Assembly: GCA_037128295.1 (NCBI GenBank)
Contig: JBAXWR010000085.1
Coordinates: 1-26,902 of the forward strand
Source of the DNA: JAAFHB01 sp037128295
Lineage (GTDB): Bacteria > Bacteroidota > Bacteroidia > Bacteroidales > Prolixibacteraceae
Direction of reading: 5' to 3'
DNA length: 26,902 nt
Shown here piece by piece: positions 9,404 to 17,364 of the stretch. A model generated the notes under the pieces. It did no database searches. It was given only the letters and a program-made list of their open reading frames with translations, and was not told the DNA's origin. Numbering within the stretch: position 1 is the first letter of the stretch; each line of letters opens with the position of its first letter. Position numbers and translations under genes: made by a program.

Positions 9404-9925
9404 AATTTATTGTTTACAAATGTTTTTGCTTTTTTCATGACCACCCTGTTTTCCGGTCAGGCACTTGCCTGGCCGGGGACGGGGAAAGGTTAACAGTTTA
9501 GTTCTGACCTAACTGTCCCAACAGGGTGTGTCGGGATTTTCTGTTTATTGGGGAAAGCACACTGAATTGTTGTGTACATTCTTATGAATCTGTTGATTAA
9601 ATGAAACATAAGTTCGCACAAGCGCAAATTCGATCATTAGATTTGAAGGATTACTTCATCTTAAAATAAAATTATCATGATTGGGAACCATTACGGATCT
9701 CTAATTGATAACAGCGGTCACTTCACCCTGCACAGGGCAAGGAGCGACCCATCTTTACCATTAAATACAATTGCAGAAAATGAAAAAGTGCTTCAAGGCA
9801 ATTGTAGATTTCGAAATGGCTATTTAACAATATTTTTTTACTTGTCTTATATGACAGGACGGGAGAGGTATGCCTTTTTCCTAACATGTGAAAGACATCA
9901 GATAAAATTGAAAACAAACAGTTAA
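9404..9925. other. 522-bp gap with a structured GC-rich block
   Basis: The left part is dominated by the three-way-junction candidate at 9442-9528, clearly richer in G/C than its surroundings. The remainder is AT-rich. An 82-codon frame (9677-9925, MIGNHYGSLIDN...) ends exactly against the ATG at 9926; its composition is not convincing and it has no recognised family, so it is not listed as a gene. The block may be the 3' end of the 369-aa gene's mRNA or the long 5' leader of the 478-aa gene. Confidence 0.5.
9442..9528 (+). ncRNA. Candidate structured RNA, three-way junction
   Basis: Outer stem: CACCCTGTT (9442-9450) pairs with AACAGGGTG (9520-9528), nine pairs without mismatch. It encloses two hairpins. 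The first is CCGGTCAGGC (9453-9462) with GCCTGGCCGG (9467-9476), ten pairs including one G-U, loop ACTT. The second is ACAGTTTAG (9493-9501) with CTAACTGT (9509-9516), eight pairs with one bulged T. The linkers are 2, 16 and 3 nt, and the long linker contains GGGG. No T-run follows directly, so it is not a plain terminator. It could be a cis-regulatory leader, an mRNA-stabilising 3' structure, or a decayed repeat. The pairing is seen; the function is unknown. Confidence 0.4.
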
Positions 9926-11362
9926 ATGATTGATTTGTTACGCAATAGGTTTTGGAAAGTATTGGTAGTACTGCTACCATTGCTTTTAGCTTTGGCCCCT
10001 GCCAAGGCCCAGAACACTGCGTACCAAAATAAAGTTACAACCTTATCTGTCATTTCGTTTCCCGGCCATACCTATGAATGGGAACTATACAACGATAGCT
10101 CTGTTGACTTTGCCCTTGTGAGCGGAAATTGTCCGGCTTCGATGGCCCGGTTTGTTTCAGGCAACTATGGCTCAAGCGTAGATGTGATATGGTTAGAGCC
10201 TGGCACTTATTTCTTTAAGGTCACAGCCCGTGATGGATTGGGTTGTGCTATGAACCTTAAAGTTGGAATCATGAATATCATATCATTCGATCCTCAGGCA
10301 ATCATCACAGGGACAACTGTTTCGGGTGCTTGCGAACAGATTACCCTGAATGCTTCGAAATCGATTGGCAAGATTATCAAATATGAATGGTCACCAATTG
10401 ACAAGGGTGGAGTGCTTACCAAACTTACCGGACCGATCACAGAATTCCATGTATCTCCTGATTATCTGGGTACCTTACCTGCTGATTTCAGGGTACGGTT
10501 GGTGGTAACAGATAGTATTGGAGCAATAAGTGCCGATACGGTTACCCTTAAAGTTGACAGGCTTCCTATTGCCGATATCTATTATAGCGGAAAGTTGGAA
10601 AAGGATGGAACAATGATCGTGGATGGAACTGTTTCAAAAGGAAGTTCACTTAATTATAGGTGGTTTACTATTGGTGGTAAGGTTATTGGCGATCCTGGTG
10701 GCTCGACAGTGAATTTGCTAGGTGCAGGCACTTACACGCTGGAAGTTACCGATGAACATGGGTGCAAGTCAACCAAAAGCTTTAAATATCCATTGGAAAA
10801 TAATCAGATCTTTGCCAATGCAGACTATGTAAGGACTTCATGGGCCAGGGATACGATTGTGCCGGTGTTGAACAATGATTTTTCAACAGCCAAATTAATG
10901 CCTCACACGATCCAGATCTTACAGCAACCTGTTCGTGGAAAGGTAAAGATTAATCCAAATGGAACAATAACCTATACTCCAACGGTTAGCCGTCCGTCCC
11001 GCGACATGTTTATTTATCAGATTTGTGACGAGGTGAACCTATGTGCCTCAGCAACCGTAATCATTGATATTTACGATAGCGGCATTATAGCACCTGAAGG
11101 TTTCTCACCCAATGGGGATGGATCAAATGAAACCCTTGTATTCAAAGGGCTTGAGAATTATCCTCAATCGCAACTTCATGTTTATACCCGGGCCGGGCAA
11201 TTGGTTTATCAAAGTGAAGATTACCGGAACGACTGGGACGCAAAGATCAACACCGGTTCCAAGTTAAATGGACAGATTGTTCCAACCGGAACCTATTATT
11301 ATATATTGAAACTGGGTGGAACAGAAAGGGTAATGAAGGGATTTGTATATATCGGTTATTGA
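9926..11362 (+). CDS. PKD/Ig-domain protein with type B (gliding-type) C-terminal sorting domain
   Basis: 478 aa. Signal peptide 1-29 (LALAPAKAQ end). Residues ~40-120 form the YEW...VIW...C107-xx-NLKV module shared with the 369-aa protein. Two PKD/Ig-like domains follow (~125-210 and ~212-290), then a cadherin-like domain with VLNNDF, GTITYTP and YQICDE (~300-385). Residues 388-478 are the gliding-motility-associated (type B) C-terminal domain: APEGFSPNGDG, VYTRAGQLVYQS, PTGTYYYILKLGG and KGFVYIGY. Type B domains direct export through the type IX secretion system and retention at the surface or partner association. It closes the run of three exported-protein genes; no PorP/SprF-like gene follows, which is the usual neighbour of type B proteins. 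Confidence 0.88.
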   Translation: MIDLLRNRFWKVLVVLLPLLLALAPAKAQNTAYQNKVTTLSVISFPGHTYEWELYNDSSVDFALVSGNCPASMARFVSGNYGSSVDVIWLEPGTYFFKVTARDGLGCAMNLKVGIMNIISFDPQAIITGTTVSGACEQITLNASKSIGKIIKYEWSPIDKGGVLTKLTGPITEFHVSPDYLGTLPADFRVRLVVTDSIGAISADTVTLKVDRLPIADIYYSGKLEKDGTMIVDGTVSKGSSLNYRWFTIGGKVIGDPGGSTVNLLGAGTYTLEVTDEHGCKSTKSFKYPLENNQIFANADYVRTSWARDTIVPVLNNDFSTAKLMPHTIQILQQPVRGKVKINPNGTITYTPTVSRPSRDMFIYQICDEVNLCASATVIIDIYDSGIIAPEGFSPNGDGSNETLVFKGLENYPQSQLHVYTRAGQLVYQSEDYRNDWDAKINTGSKLNGQIVPTGTYYYILKLGGTERVMKGFVYIGY

Positions 11363-11439
11363 TTGTTATTTTAGTTAAAGTCTGACTTGAAGTCAGGCTA
11401 TCACTAAGTCAGGCTATGAATCAAAAGATCCTTTAAATT
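11363..11439. terminator. Convergent 3' ends with hairpin and direct repeat
   Basis: CTGAC-TTGAA-GTCAG at 11382-11396 can form a short hairpin. The 12-mer AAGTCAGGCTAT occurs twice (11390-11401 and 11406-11417). This lies between the convergent 478-aa gene and the minus-strand trio and is the likely place where both transcripts end, although no strong T-run is present. Confidence 0.35.
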
Positions 11440-11835
11440 CTATTGTTTAGGGGGTTTATCTGTCAATCTGTTAAATAAAGTAAGCACCTTATTGGCAAAA
11501 GTACCAGAATTGTCTGAAATATAATTGGTTACACCATACTGTAAAGCTACTGCAGCGAGCCGGACAAACGGATTGGTTGACGATCGCACAACCAATTTGC
11601 GTGTGAGGTAACCAGCAAGTAATCCAGCTCCCTTATGAATAAATTGATCTTTTAAATCAATTGATCCTGTAATCTCTTGAATGGATCTTTTGAGGAGGTT
11701 AACAGGTTTAAGACTATCGGCTACTATCGAAAACTGTTCACTGATTGCTGCTCGCTCAGTATCTCTTTTCTGCTCCAGCAAGGCAATTGCAGTTTTGAGA
11801 TCCTCACTTGATTTCCTCTTCAATATTGTTGTCAT
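11440..11835 (-). CDS. Conserved hypothetical protein of a YtxH/holin-like cluster
   Basis: 131 aa, start ATG at 11833-11835. The N-terminal half is charged and probably a coiled coil (EQKRDTERAAISEQF); the middle (~85-120) has a moderately hydrophobic GAGLLAGYLTRKLV segment that may touch the membrane. It overlaps the preceding holin-like gene by 32 bp, so the two are translated together. It is the last gene of a three-gene minus-strand operon. No function is known to me. The conserved setting suggests an envelope-associated role, shared with the neighbours. Confidence 0.7.
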   Translation of the reverse strand: MTTILKRKSSEDLKTAIALLEQKRDTERAAISEQFSIVADSLKPVNLLKRSIQEITGSIDLKDQFIHKGAGLLAGYLTRKLVVRSSTNPFVRLAAVALQYGVTNYISDNSGTFANKVLTLFNRLTDKPPKQ

Positions 11836-12175
11836 TCTTCAACAGGTTATTAATTATCAAGTTATTAACAGGTTTTTTTATCCATGCAGCGCGGAAAAAA
11901 TAAATTAGAAGTCCAAAACACCCATAAAGCCCTGAAACCGCAAGAAATCCGAGGTATATTTTGCCAAACAAGTCGCCCAGAAATAAAGCTATTCCAATGT
12001 TCAGGTTCACAAAAACCAGGATGAGAATGACCACCATTGTTAAACCAGAGGCCATGTCAGAAACCAGCTCTGCCACTTTATCTGTTGCCTTATACCTGTA
12101 AAGTTTTAAACTTGTTTTGGCATAGGCCTCGATAAGTTCAAATAAAACTTCTAATGATGACCTCTGATTTTCCAT
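11804..12175 (-). CDS. Phage-holin-like (DUF1469-type) inner-membrane protein
   Basis: 123 aa. An N-terminal amphipathic/coiled segment (SSLEVLFELIEAYAKTSLKL) is followed by two membrane helices (~47-70 and ~77-98), the arrangement of the 'phage holin family' proteins common in bacterial chromosomes next to YtxH genes. It is not evidence of a prophage: no other phage gene is near. It lies 37 bp after the YtxH-like gene and overlaps the next gene by 32 bp. The role is probably in the cell envelope or stress response, inferred from family context. Confidence 0.72.
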   Translation of the reverse strand: MENQRSSLEVLFELIEAYAKTSLKLYRYKATDKVAELVSDMASGLTMVVILILVFVNLNIGIALFLGDLFGKIYLGFLAVSGLYGCFGLLIYFFRAAWIKKPVNNLIINNLLKNDNNIEEEIK

Positions 12176-12212
12176 CTAAAACTTTTTAAATACTTATTTT
12201 CCAATTATTTAA

Positions 12213-12452
12213 TCAATTACCACCTTTGTTGACACCCGACTCTTTTGCTTCCTGAATTGCGGATTCAAATTTATTCGTCAATTCTGTAATCAAATCGCTT
12301 ACTTTATTTTTTAGCTCATCAGCCACATCATTGCCTTTTTTGGCAATTTTCTTCCGGGTTTCACAACCTTTGTCGGGTGCAAAAAGAATTCCCAATATCG
12401 CACCGGCGGCAATACCTGCCAGTACACCCAATACAACCTTACCATTGCTCAT
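12213..12452 (-). CDS. YtxH-like small membrane protein
   Basis: 79 aa. An N-terminal glycine-rich membrane segment (VVLGVLAGIAAGAILGILFA, residues 6-25) followed directly by PDKGCETRKKI matches the YtxH family pattern (hydrophobic segment, then APxxGxxTRxxL). The rest is a charged helix with heptad-like spacing. YtxH proteins are general-stress, membrane-anchored proteins of unknown biochemistry. First gene of the minus-strand trio. A candidate -7 box, TACTTTTG on the minus strand (12492-12499), lies 40 bp upstream. Confidence 0.85.
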   Translation of the reverse strand: MSNGKVVLGVLAGIAAGAILGILFAPDKGCETRKKIAKKGNDVADELKNKVSDLITELTNKFESAIQEAKESGVNKGGN

Positions 12453-12491
12453 AGCTTAAATTTAAATCGTTATAACTATATTAATTGTTAC

Positions 12492-12499
12492 CAAAAGTA
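12492..12499 (-). promoter_or_regulatory. Candidate -7 box for the YtxH operon
   Basis: TACTTTTG on the minus strand matches TAnnTTTG and sits 40 bp upstream of the YtxH-like start. No TTTG is found at the ideal -33 spacing, so support is partial. Confidence 0.35.
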
Positions 12500-12584
12500 C
12501 AAAATTTTCAAAGGTGAAGATGTAAAGAAACTGAAAAGATTGGGTCAAGATATAAATGTGAAAAATAGTTTGAAAATAGAATAC

Positions 12585-12618
12585 AAGTATTAATTACTTT
12601 TATAAATTTGCAAGTAAT
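12585..12618 (+). promoter_or_regulatory. araR promoter with overlapping operator-like repeats
   Basis: TAAATTTG (12603-12610) matches the -7 consensus 20 bp before the araR ATG. It sits inside an inverted repeat, ATTACTT (12593-12599) and AAGTAAT (12612-12618), with a 12-bp spacer. A further half-site AAGTA (12585-12589) pairs with TACTT (12595-12599). Three phased half-sites across the -7 box would suit repression, possibly self-regulation by AraR. The AraR binding sequence itself is not known to me well enough to compare. Confidence 0.4.
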
Positions 12619-12630
12619 AACTAATAACTA

Positions 12631-13344
12631 ATGGAACTCGAAAATTCAACATTAAAATTTGTAGAGATTTACCAACAACATCCCAAGCATTATGTAGCAG
12701 TAGATTGTTCAATTTTTGGCTATGAAGCTGGTGAACTGAAGTTGTTGTTGTATCCAAGGGGGTTTGAACCTTCGCAGGGCAAATGGTCTTTAATGGGGGG
12801 ATTTGTTCAGGAAAATGAGTCGGTTGAAGAGGCTGCAAGGCGTGTATTGCTGCAAACAACAGGCCTCAAGGATATCTATTTGGAGCAAGCCACGGCTTTC
12901 TCCAAACCCGACCGTGATCCGGGTGCCCGTGTAATCAGCCTGACCTTTGTTGCATTGATCCGGATCGATATTCACGACAAAGACCTTGTCCGTGAAAGTG
13001 GTGCCTTTTGGTGGCCAATCACAAAATTGCCAGACATGATTTTTGACCATCAGGCCATTGTTGAAAACGCTTTGGCCCTTTTGCAACGAGAGGCAAGTAT
13101 TGGCCTGATAGGCAATGAGTTGCTTCCTGATATGTTCACCCTTATGCAATTAAGGAACCTCTATGAAGCGATATTCCAGCGTTCATTTGACCCCGGGAAT
13201 TTTCGGAAAAAAGTTCTTTCGATCGATCTTTTGGAGAGATTAAATATTAAGAATACAACAGAATCAAAAAAGGGTGCCTTTTATTATCAATTCAAAAAGG
13301 AAGAAACTGGTTTACGAACCGAAAGAATCGTGAAGTTTCCTTAG
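12631..13344 (+). CDS. araR: Nudix-related transcriptional regulator of arabinose use
   Basis: 237 aa. Residues ~20-150 form a Nudix fold; residues ~160-237 form a winged-helix region (LRNLYEAIF... LLERLNI... KGAFYYQF). The Nudix box at 57-79 has G57, E63, R71 and G78, but the catalytic glutamates are replaced (V72, Q75, T76), so hydrolysis is unlikely. This matches the known Bacteroides AraR type, in which the Nudix domain senses L-arabinose and the C-terminal domain binds DNA. It lies 53 bp upstream of araA on the same strand, at the head of a complete arabinose cluster. Substrate assignment rests mainly on that context; NrtR-family regulators of other pathways look similar. Confidence 0.87.
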   Translation: MELENSTLKFVEIYQQHPKHYVAVDCSIFGYEAGELKLLLYPRGFEPSQGKWSLMGGFVQENESVEEAARRVLLQTTGLKDIYLEQATAFSKPDRDPGARVISLTFVALIRIDIHDKDLVRESGAFWWPITKLPDMIFDHQAIVENALALLQREASIGLIGNELLPDMFTLMQLRNLYEAIFQRSFDPGNFRKKVLSIDLLERLNIKNTTESKKGAFYYQFKKEETGLRTERIVKFP

Positions 13345-13374
13345 GATCATTCTATTTTTTCAACAATATCATTC

Positions 13375-13398
13375 AACATTATTTTAAACATTATTTTA
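13375..13398 (+). repeat. Tandem 12-bp repeat immediately before araA
   Basis: AACATTATTTTA occurs twice head to tail; the last A is the first base of the araA ATG. A related CAACAATATCATT precedes it. It covers the translation-initiation region, so it may be a regulator site or simply a slippage-made A/T-rich leader. Confidence 0.6.
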
Positions 13399-14909
13399 TG
13401 ACAAGCACAACTTTAAAACAGTATGAGGTTTGGTTTATCACGGGTAGCCAACATTTGTATGGACCCAAAACCCTTGAGCAGGTAAACTCCAATTCGGCTG
13501 CTATTGCAGCAGCATTTGACGCTTCACCCAATATTCCTGTGAAAATTGTCTTTAAACCTGTCCTTAAAACACCCGCAGAGATTACGGAACTCTGTAAAGA
13601 AGTAAACAATACGCCAGAATGTATAGGCATGATCGCATGGATGCACACTTTTTCACCAGCCAAAATGTGGATTGCAGGTCTTCTGTCTTTACAGAAACCA
13701 TTTGTCCACCTGCATACCCAGTTCAACCGCGACCTGCCATGGGGAGAAATCGACATGGACTTTATGAATTTGAACCAATCGGCACATGGTGATCGCGAAT
13801 TTGGCTTCATTGGCAGCCGTTTACGGATCCAAAGAAAAGTCGTTGTAGGCCATTGGGCAGAGGAAACTGTACAGAAAAAAATTGGGCTGTGGACACGTGC
13901 AGCAGCAGGCTGGAACGAAATGAAAAACCTTAAGGTAGCACGCTGGGGAGACAATATGCGGGAAGTTGCTGTAACAGAGGGAGATAAAGTTGAAGCACAA
14001 ATCAAACTTGGGCTTTCGGTAAATGGTTTCGGTGTTGGCGATCTTGTTAAATTTGTAAACGCTGTTGAAGAAATTGAAATCGACAAATTAGTTGAAGAAA
14101 TTGAAAACCAATATGATGTAGTTGACAGCCTTAAAAAGGGAGGATCTGCTCATGAGTCATTGCGTGAATCGGCAAGAATTGAATTGGGAATGAGGGCTTT
14201 TCTTCTGAAAGGTGGTTTTATGGCCTTTACAACAACATTTGAAGATTTGCAGGGTCTTGTTCAATTACCAGGTTTTGCTGTTCAGCGTCTTATGGCCGAC
14301 GGATACGGTTTCGGTGGCGAAGGTGACTGGAAAACTGCGGCAATGGTCAGGGTCATGAAGGTAATGGCTGCCGGTTTGGAAGGTGGAACTTCATTTATGG
14401 AAGATTATACTTACCATCTTCACCCATCGGGCGCGAAGGTTTTAGGAGCCCACATGCTTGAAGTCTGTGAATCTATCGCACAGGAAAAACCAAAAGTTGA
14501 AATTCATAAGTTGGGTATAGGCGGAAAAGCAGACCCTGTCAGGTCAAAATTTACTGTTGCCCCTGGTGCCGCCCTCAATGTTTCTTTAATAGATATGGGC
14601 AATCGCTTCCGATTGATTGTCAACGAGGTAGAGGTTGTTGAACTCGATGCTCCAATGCCCAAACTTCCTGTTGCCAGTGCCTTGTGGATTCCAAAACCAA
14701 ATCTTGAGATTGCTGCCGGAGCCTGGATACTTGCAGGTGGTGCACATCACACCTCATTTTCACAAGCCATCCCTGCTGAAGTGATGGAAGATTTTGCTGA
14801 AATGGCCGGTTTGGAATATCTGCTCATCGATGATTCGACCAAAATTTCGGACTTTAAGAAGGAAATCCGTTGGAACGAATTGTACTATCACCTGTCAAAA
14901 GGAATATAA
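13398..14909 (+). CDS. araA: L-arabinose isomerase
   Basis: 503 aa, close to the E. coli enzyme (500). The metal and catalytic residues are in place: E308 (GGEGD), E335 (SFMED), H352 (GAHML) and H450/H451 (GGAHHTSFS), matching E. coli E306, E333, H350 and H450. The N-terminal Rossmann-like start EVWFITGSQHLYG and MHTFSPAKMWI are family hallmarks. It converts L-arabinose to L-ribulose in the cytoplasm, the first catabolic step, with Mn2+. It leads the araA - transporter - araD - araB run, 43 bp before the transporter gene. A long antisense frame inside it (13391-14086) is a codon-bias shadow. Confidence 0.97.
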   Translation: MTSTTLKQYEVWFITGSQHLYGPKTLEQVNSNSAAIAAAFDASPNIPVKIVFKPVLKTPAEITELCKEVNNTPECIGMIAWMHTFSPAKMWIAGLLSLQKPFVHLHTQFNRDLPWGEIDMDFMNLNQSAHGDREFGFIGSRLRIQRKVVVGHWAEETVQKKIGLWTRAAAGWNEMKNLKVARWGDNMREVAVTEGDKVEAQIKLGLSVNGFGVGDLVKFVNAVEEIEIDKLVEEIENQYDVVDSLKKGGSAHESLRESARIELGMRAFLLKGGFMAFTTTFEDLQGLVQLPGFAVQRLMADGYGFGGEGDWKTAAMVRVMKVMAAGLEGGTSFMEDYTYHLHPSGAKVLGAHMLEVCESIAQEKPKVEIHKLGIGGKADPVRSKFTVAPGAALNVSLIDMGNRFRLIVNEVEVVELDAPMPKLPVASALWIPKPNLEIAAGAWILAGGAHHTSFSQAIPAEVMEDFAEMAGLEYLLIDDSTKISDFKKEIRWNELYYHLSKGI

Positions 14910-14952
14910 TTAATAAATTTTCAACTGATTAACCATCTAATTTTTTTGTATT

Positions 14953-16623
14953 ATGGCAGCACTCGACTGGTCAATTGTTGTTTTTTTTCTATTTGGTTTG
15001 CTTATAGTGGTTTGGTGGGTCTTAAAACACAAAAAAGACAATACAAGCGACTATTTTCTTTCAGGCCGCAGCGAAACATGGCTTGCTGTTGGAGCCGCCA
15101 TTTTTGCGGCAAATATTGGCTCCGAACATCTTGTCGGGTTGGCAGGTGCTGGTGCCGAAAGTGGAATGGCGATGGCTCACTGGGAAATGCAAGGCTGGAT
15201 GATTCTGGTACTTGGATGGGTATTTGTCCCTTTCTATGCGCATAGCAAAGTTTTCACTATGCCCGAATTTTTGCTGAAACGGTTCAATTCGAATACAAGC
15301 TCAACATTATCTATCATTACCTTAATTAGTTACGTATTGACGAAAGTTTCGGTTACCGCTTTTACAGGAGGAATTTTCCTTCAATCGGTAATGGGTATCG
15401 ACTTTTGGTATGGTGCCATCGGATTGGTTTTACTAACCGGAATATTTACTGTTTTAGGTGGTATGAAGGGGATTATGTTGGTCTCTGTAATCCAGACACC
15501 TATTCTGATCCTTGGAGCCATAACGATCCTGATCTTAGGTTTGTTGAAAGTTGGTGATGGCGGACTGATCAGTGGATGGGATGCTGTGATGACCCACATT
15601 GGTTCAAACCGCCACTTGTACCATGCCGATCCCTCCGATCCGTTGTATGCTAAATTTCCCGGGGTTGGTGTAATATTTGGCGCATCGATTATTGGATTCT
15701 GGTATTGGTGCACAGACCAGCACATTGTTCAACGTGCTTTAGCCGCCAAAGATTTAAACAACGCCCGTAAAGGTACTATTTTGGCAGGATTCCTGAAAGT
15801 ACTTCCTGTTTTCATGTTCCTGATTCCCGGAATGATCGCTGCCGCTTTAAAAGCAAAAGGTATAGTGATGTTCACCGATAACAATGAAGCCTATGGAAGC
15901 CTTGTAAGCACTTTATTGCCTATCGGGGTCAAAGGTATTGTGGTAGTTGGTTTTATCGCTGCATTGATGACATCATTGGCTGCCCACTTCAATTCTTCGG
16001 CCACGTTGTTTACGATCGATTTTTACAAGAACTACCGGCCCCAGGCAAGCGAACACCGCCTGGTTTGGGTTGGTCGTATTGCAACAATTGTGGTTGTTTT
16101 TCTTGGATTGGTCTGGATACCAATCATGAAAGGTTTAGGTTCTGTTCTTTATGAATATTTACAGAATGTGCAGTCACTGATTGCCCCTGCCATAGCCGCA
16201 GTGTTTATTATGGGGGTTTTCAACCGCAGGATTACTCCTAAAGCCGGAGAGTGGGGATTGTTATTGGGTTTCCTTGTCGGAATGTTCAGGTTAGGATTGA
16301 TGATATTTGATCCGGCTACCAGCTTTGATCCGATTACGGCAAAAATGATTACAAGCCCTGAATTACGTTATGGAATATTTTTAATGCTGAATATCAACTG
16401 GCTCTATTTCTGTTTGTTCCTGTTGTTCTTCACAATGGCAGTTATGGTTGTTGTGAGCATGTTTACCCCAAGGGCAGGTGAGGCACAGTTACAGGGATTG
16501 ACCTATTTTTCACAGTCGCCTGAACAGATTGCCGAAACTCGTAACAGTTGGAGCTTCTGGGATGTTATTACTTCGGCCGTTGTCGTCGGAATTTGTGTGG
16601 TATTCTATATCGTATTCTGGTAA
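14953..16623 (+). CDS. Sodium/sugar symporter (SSS family), probable arabinose importer
   Basis: 556 aa, with a family-typical number of hydrophobic helices (about 14 by eye). SSS/SGLT hallmarks: DYFLSGR in the first loop, IGSEHLVGLAGAGAESG in TM2, the long central helix with WYWCTDQHIVQRALA, and the AALMTSLAAHFNSSATLFT segment near the second sodium site. SGLT-type proteins couple Na+ entry to sugar uptake across the inner membrane. Its place between araA and araD makes L-arabinose (or a small arabinoside) the likely substrate; sequence alone cannot set the sugar. The stop lies 11 bp from the araD ATG, indicating cotranscription. Confidence 0.9.
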   Translation: MAALDWSIVVFFLFGLLIVVWWVLKHKKDNTSDYFLSGRSETWLAVGAAIFAANIGSEHLVGLAGAGAESGMAMAHWEMQGWMILVLGWVFVPFYAHSKVFTMPEFLLKRFNSNTSSTLSIITLISYVLTKVSVTAFTGGIFLQSVMGIDFWYGAIGLVLLTGIFTVLGGMKGIMLVSVIQTPILILGAITILILGLLKVGDGGLISGWDAVMTHIGSNRHLYHADPSDPLYAKFPGVGVIFGASIIGFWYWCTDQHIVQRALAAKDLNNARKGTILAGFLKVLPVFMFLIPGMIAAALKAKGIVMFTDNNEAYGSLVSTLLPIGVKGIVVVGFIAALMTSLAAHFNSSATLFTIDFYKNYRPQASEHRLVWVGRIATIVVVFLGLVWIPIMKGLGSVLYEYLQNVQSLIAPAIAAVFIMGVFNRRITPKAGEWGLLLGFLVGMFRLGLMIFDPATSFDPITAKMITSPELRYGIFLMLNINWLYFCLFLLFFTMAVMVVVSMFTPRAGEAQLQGLTYFSQSPEQIAETRNSWSFWDVITSAVVVGICVVFYIVFW

Positions 16624-16634
16624 AACTCTTTACA

Positions 16635-17327
16635 ATGTTTTCAGATTTAAAAAAACAGGTCTTTGAGGCCAATCTTGACCTTGTAAAACATGGGTTGGTT
16701 ATCTTTACCTGGGGAAACGTTTCGGGAATTGACCGGGATAAAGGGATATTCGCAATAAAACCAAGCGGAGTATCCTATGATTCAATGACATGGGAAGATA
16801 TGGTCCTGGTTGATATGGATGGAAAAGTCGTTGACTCAAAATTCAAGCCATCTTCCGATACGCCAACCCATCTTGTTCTTTATCGCGAATTTGGAAACAT
16901 TGGAGGCGTTGTACATACCCATTCGGAGTGGGCCACAACTTGGGCTCAGATGGGATTATCGATCCCACCTTTGGGCACAACCCATGCCGATTACTTTTAT
17001 GGCACGATTCCCTGCACACCACCATTAACAGAGGAGGAAGTGAAAACCCACTATGAACAGGAGACAGGAAATGTGATCATTGGAACTTTCAGGGAACTGG
17101 CAATTGATCCCGATGCTATTCCTGCTGTACTTATTTCCGGGCACGGTCCGTTTTCCTGGGGTAAAAATGCCAACGATGCGGTCCACAATGCGGTGGTTTT
17201 AGAGCAAGTCGCTAAAATGGCCCATCATGCCTTTGTGGCCGATAAAATGACCGGTATCGACCAGTTCCTTCTCGACAAGCATTATTTGCGCAAACATGGC
17301 TCGGGTGCCTATTATGGCCAGAAATAG
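16635..17327 (+). CDS. araD: L-ribulose-5-phosphate 4-epimerase
   Basis: 230 aa from the ATG at 16635 (E. coli AraD 231). A longer frame starting at 16548 inside the transporter gene is rejected because the extension reads the transporter out of frame. Class II aldolase-type features: GNVSG (27-31), KPSGV (42-46), SSDTPTH with D75, the zinc ligands H94 and H96 (VVHTHSE) and H170 (ISGHGPFSWG), one residue off the E. coli positions. It epimerises L-ribulose-5-phosphate to D-xylulose-5-phosphate, feeding the pentose phosphate pathway. Cytoplasmic; it lies between the symporter (11 bp) and araB (37 bp). Confidence 0.96.
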   Translation: MFSDLKKQVFEANLDLVKHGLVIFTWGNVSGIDRDKGIFAIKPSGVSYDSMTWEDMVLVDMDGKVVDSKFKPSSDTPTHLVLYREFGNIGGVVHTHSEWATTWAQMGLSIPPLGTTHADYFYGTIPCTPPLTEEEVKTHYEQETGNVIIGTFRELAIDPDAIPAVLISGHGPFSWGKNANDAVHNAVVLEQVAKMAHHAFVADKMTGIDQFLLDKHYLRKHGSGAYYGQK

Positions 17328-17364
17328 AGATTTATTCAACTAATTGAATTATAATTACTTAGAA

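Noticed and set aside
9677..9925. 82-codon ORF ending directly against the ATG at 9926
   Set aside because: The TAA-ATG junction is tempting, but the sequence has no recognised family, signal or convincing composition; most likely leader sequence.
11804..12175. Prophage remnant suggested by the holin-like protein
   Set aside because: No other phage gene nearby; the family is common as chromosomal YtxH-linked genes.
13391..14086. 231-codon ORF antisense to araA
   Set aside because: Lies wholly on the opposite strand of a secure gene; explained by codon bias.
16548..16634. N-terminal extension of araD into the transporter gene
   Set aside because: Out of frame with the transporter and absent from known AraD; the ATG at 16635 gives the normal 230 aa.
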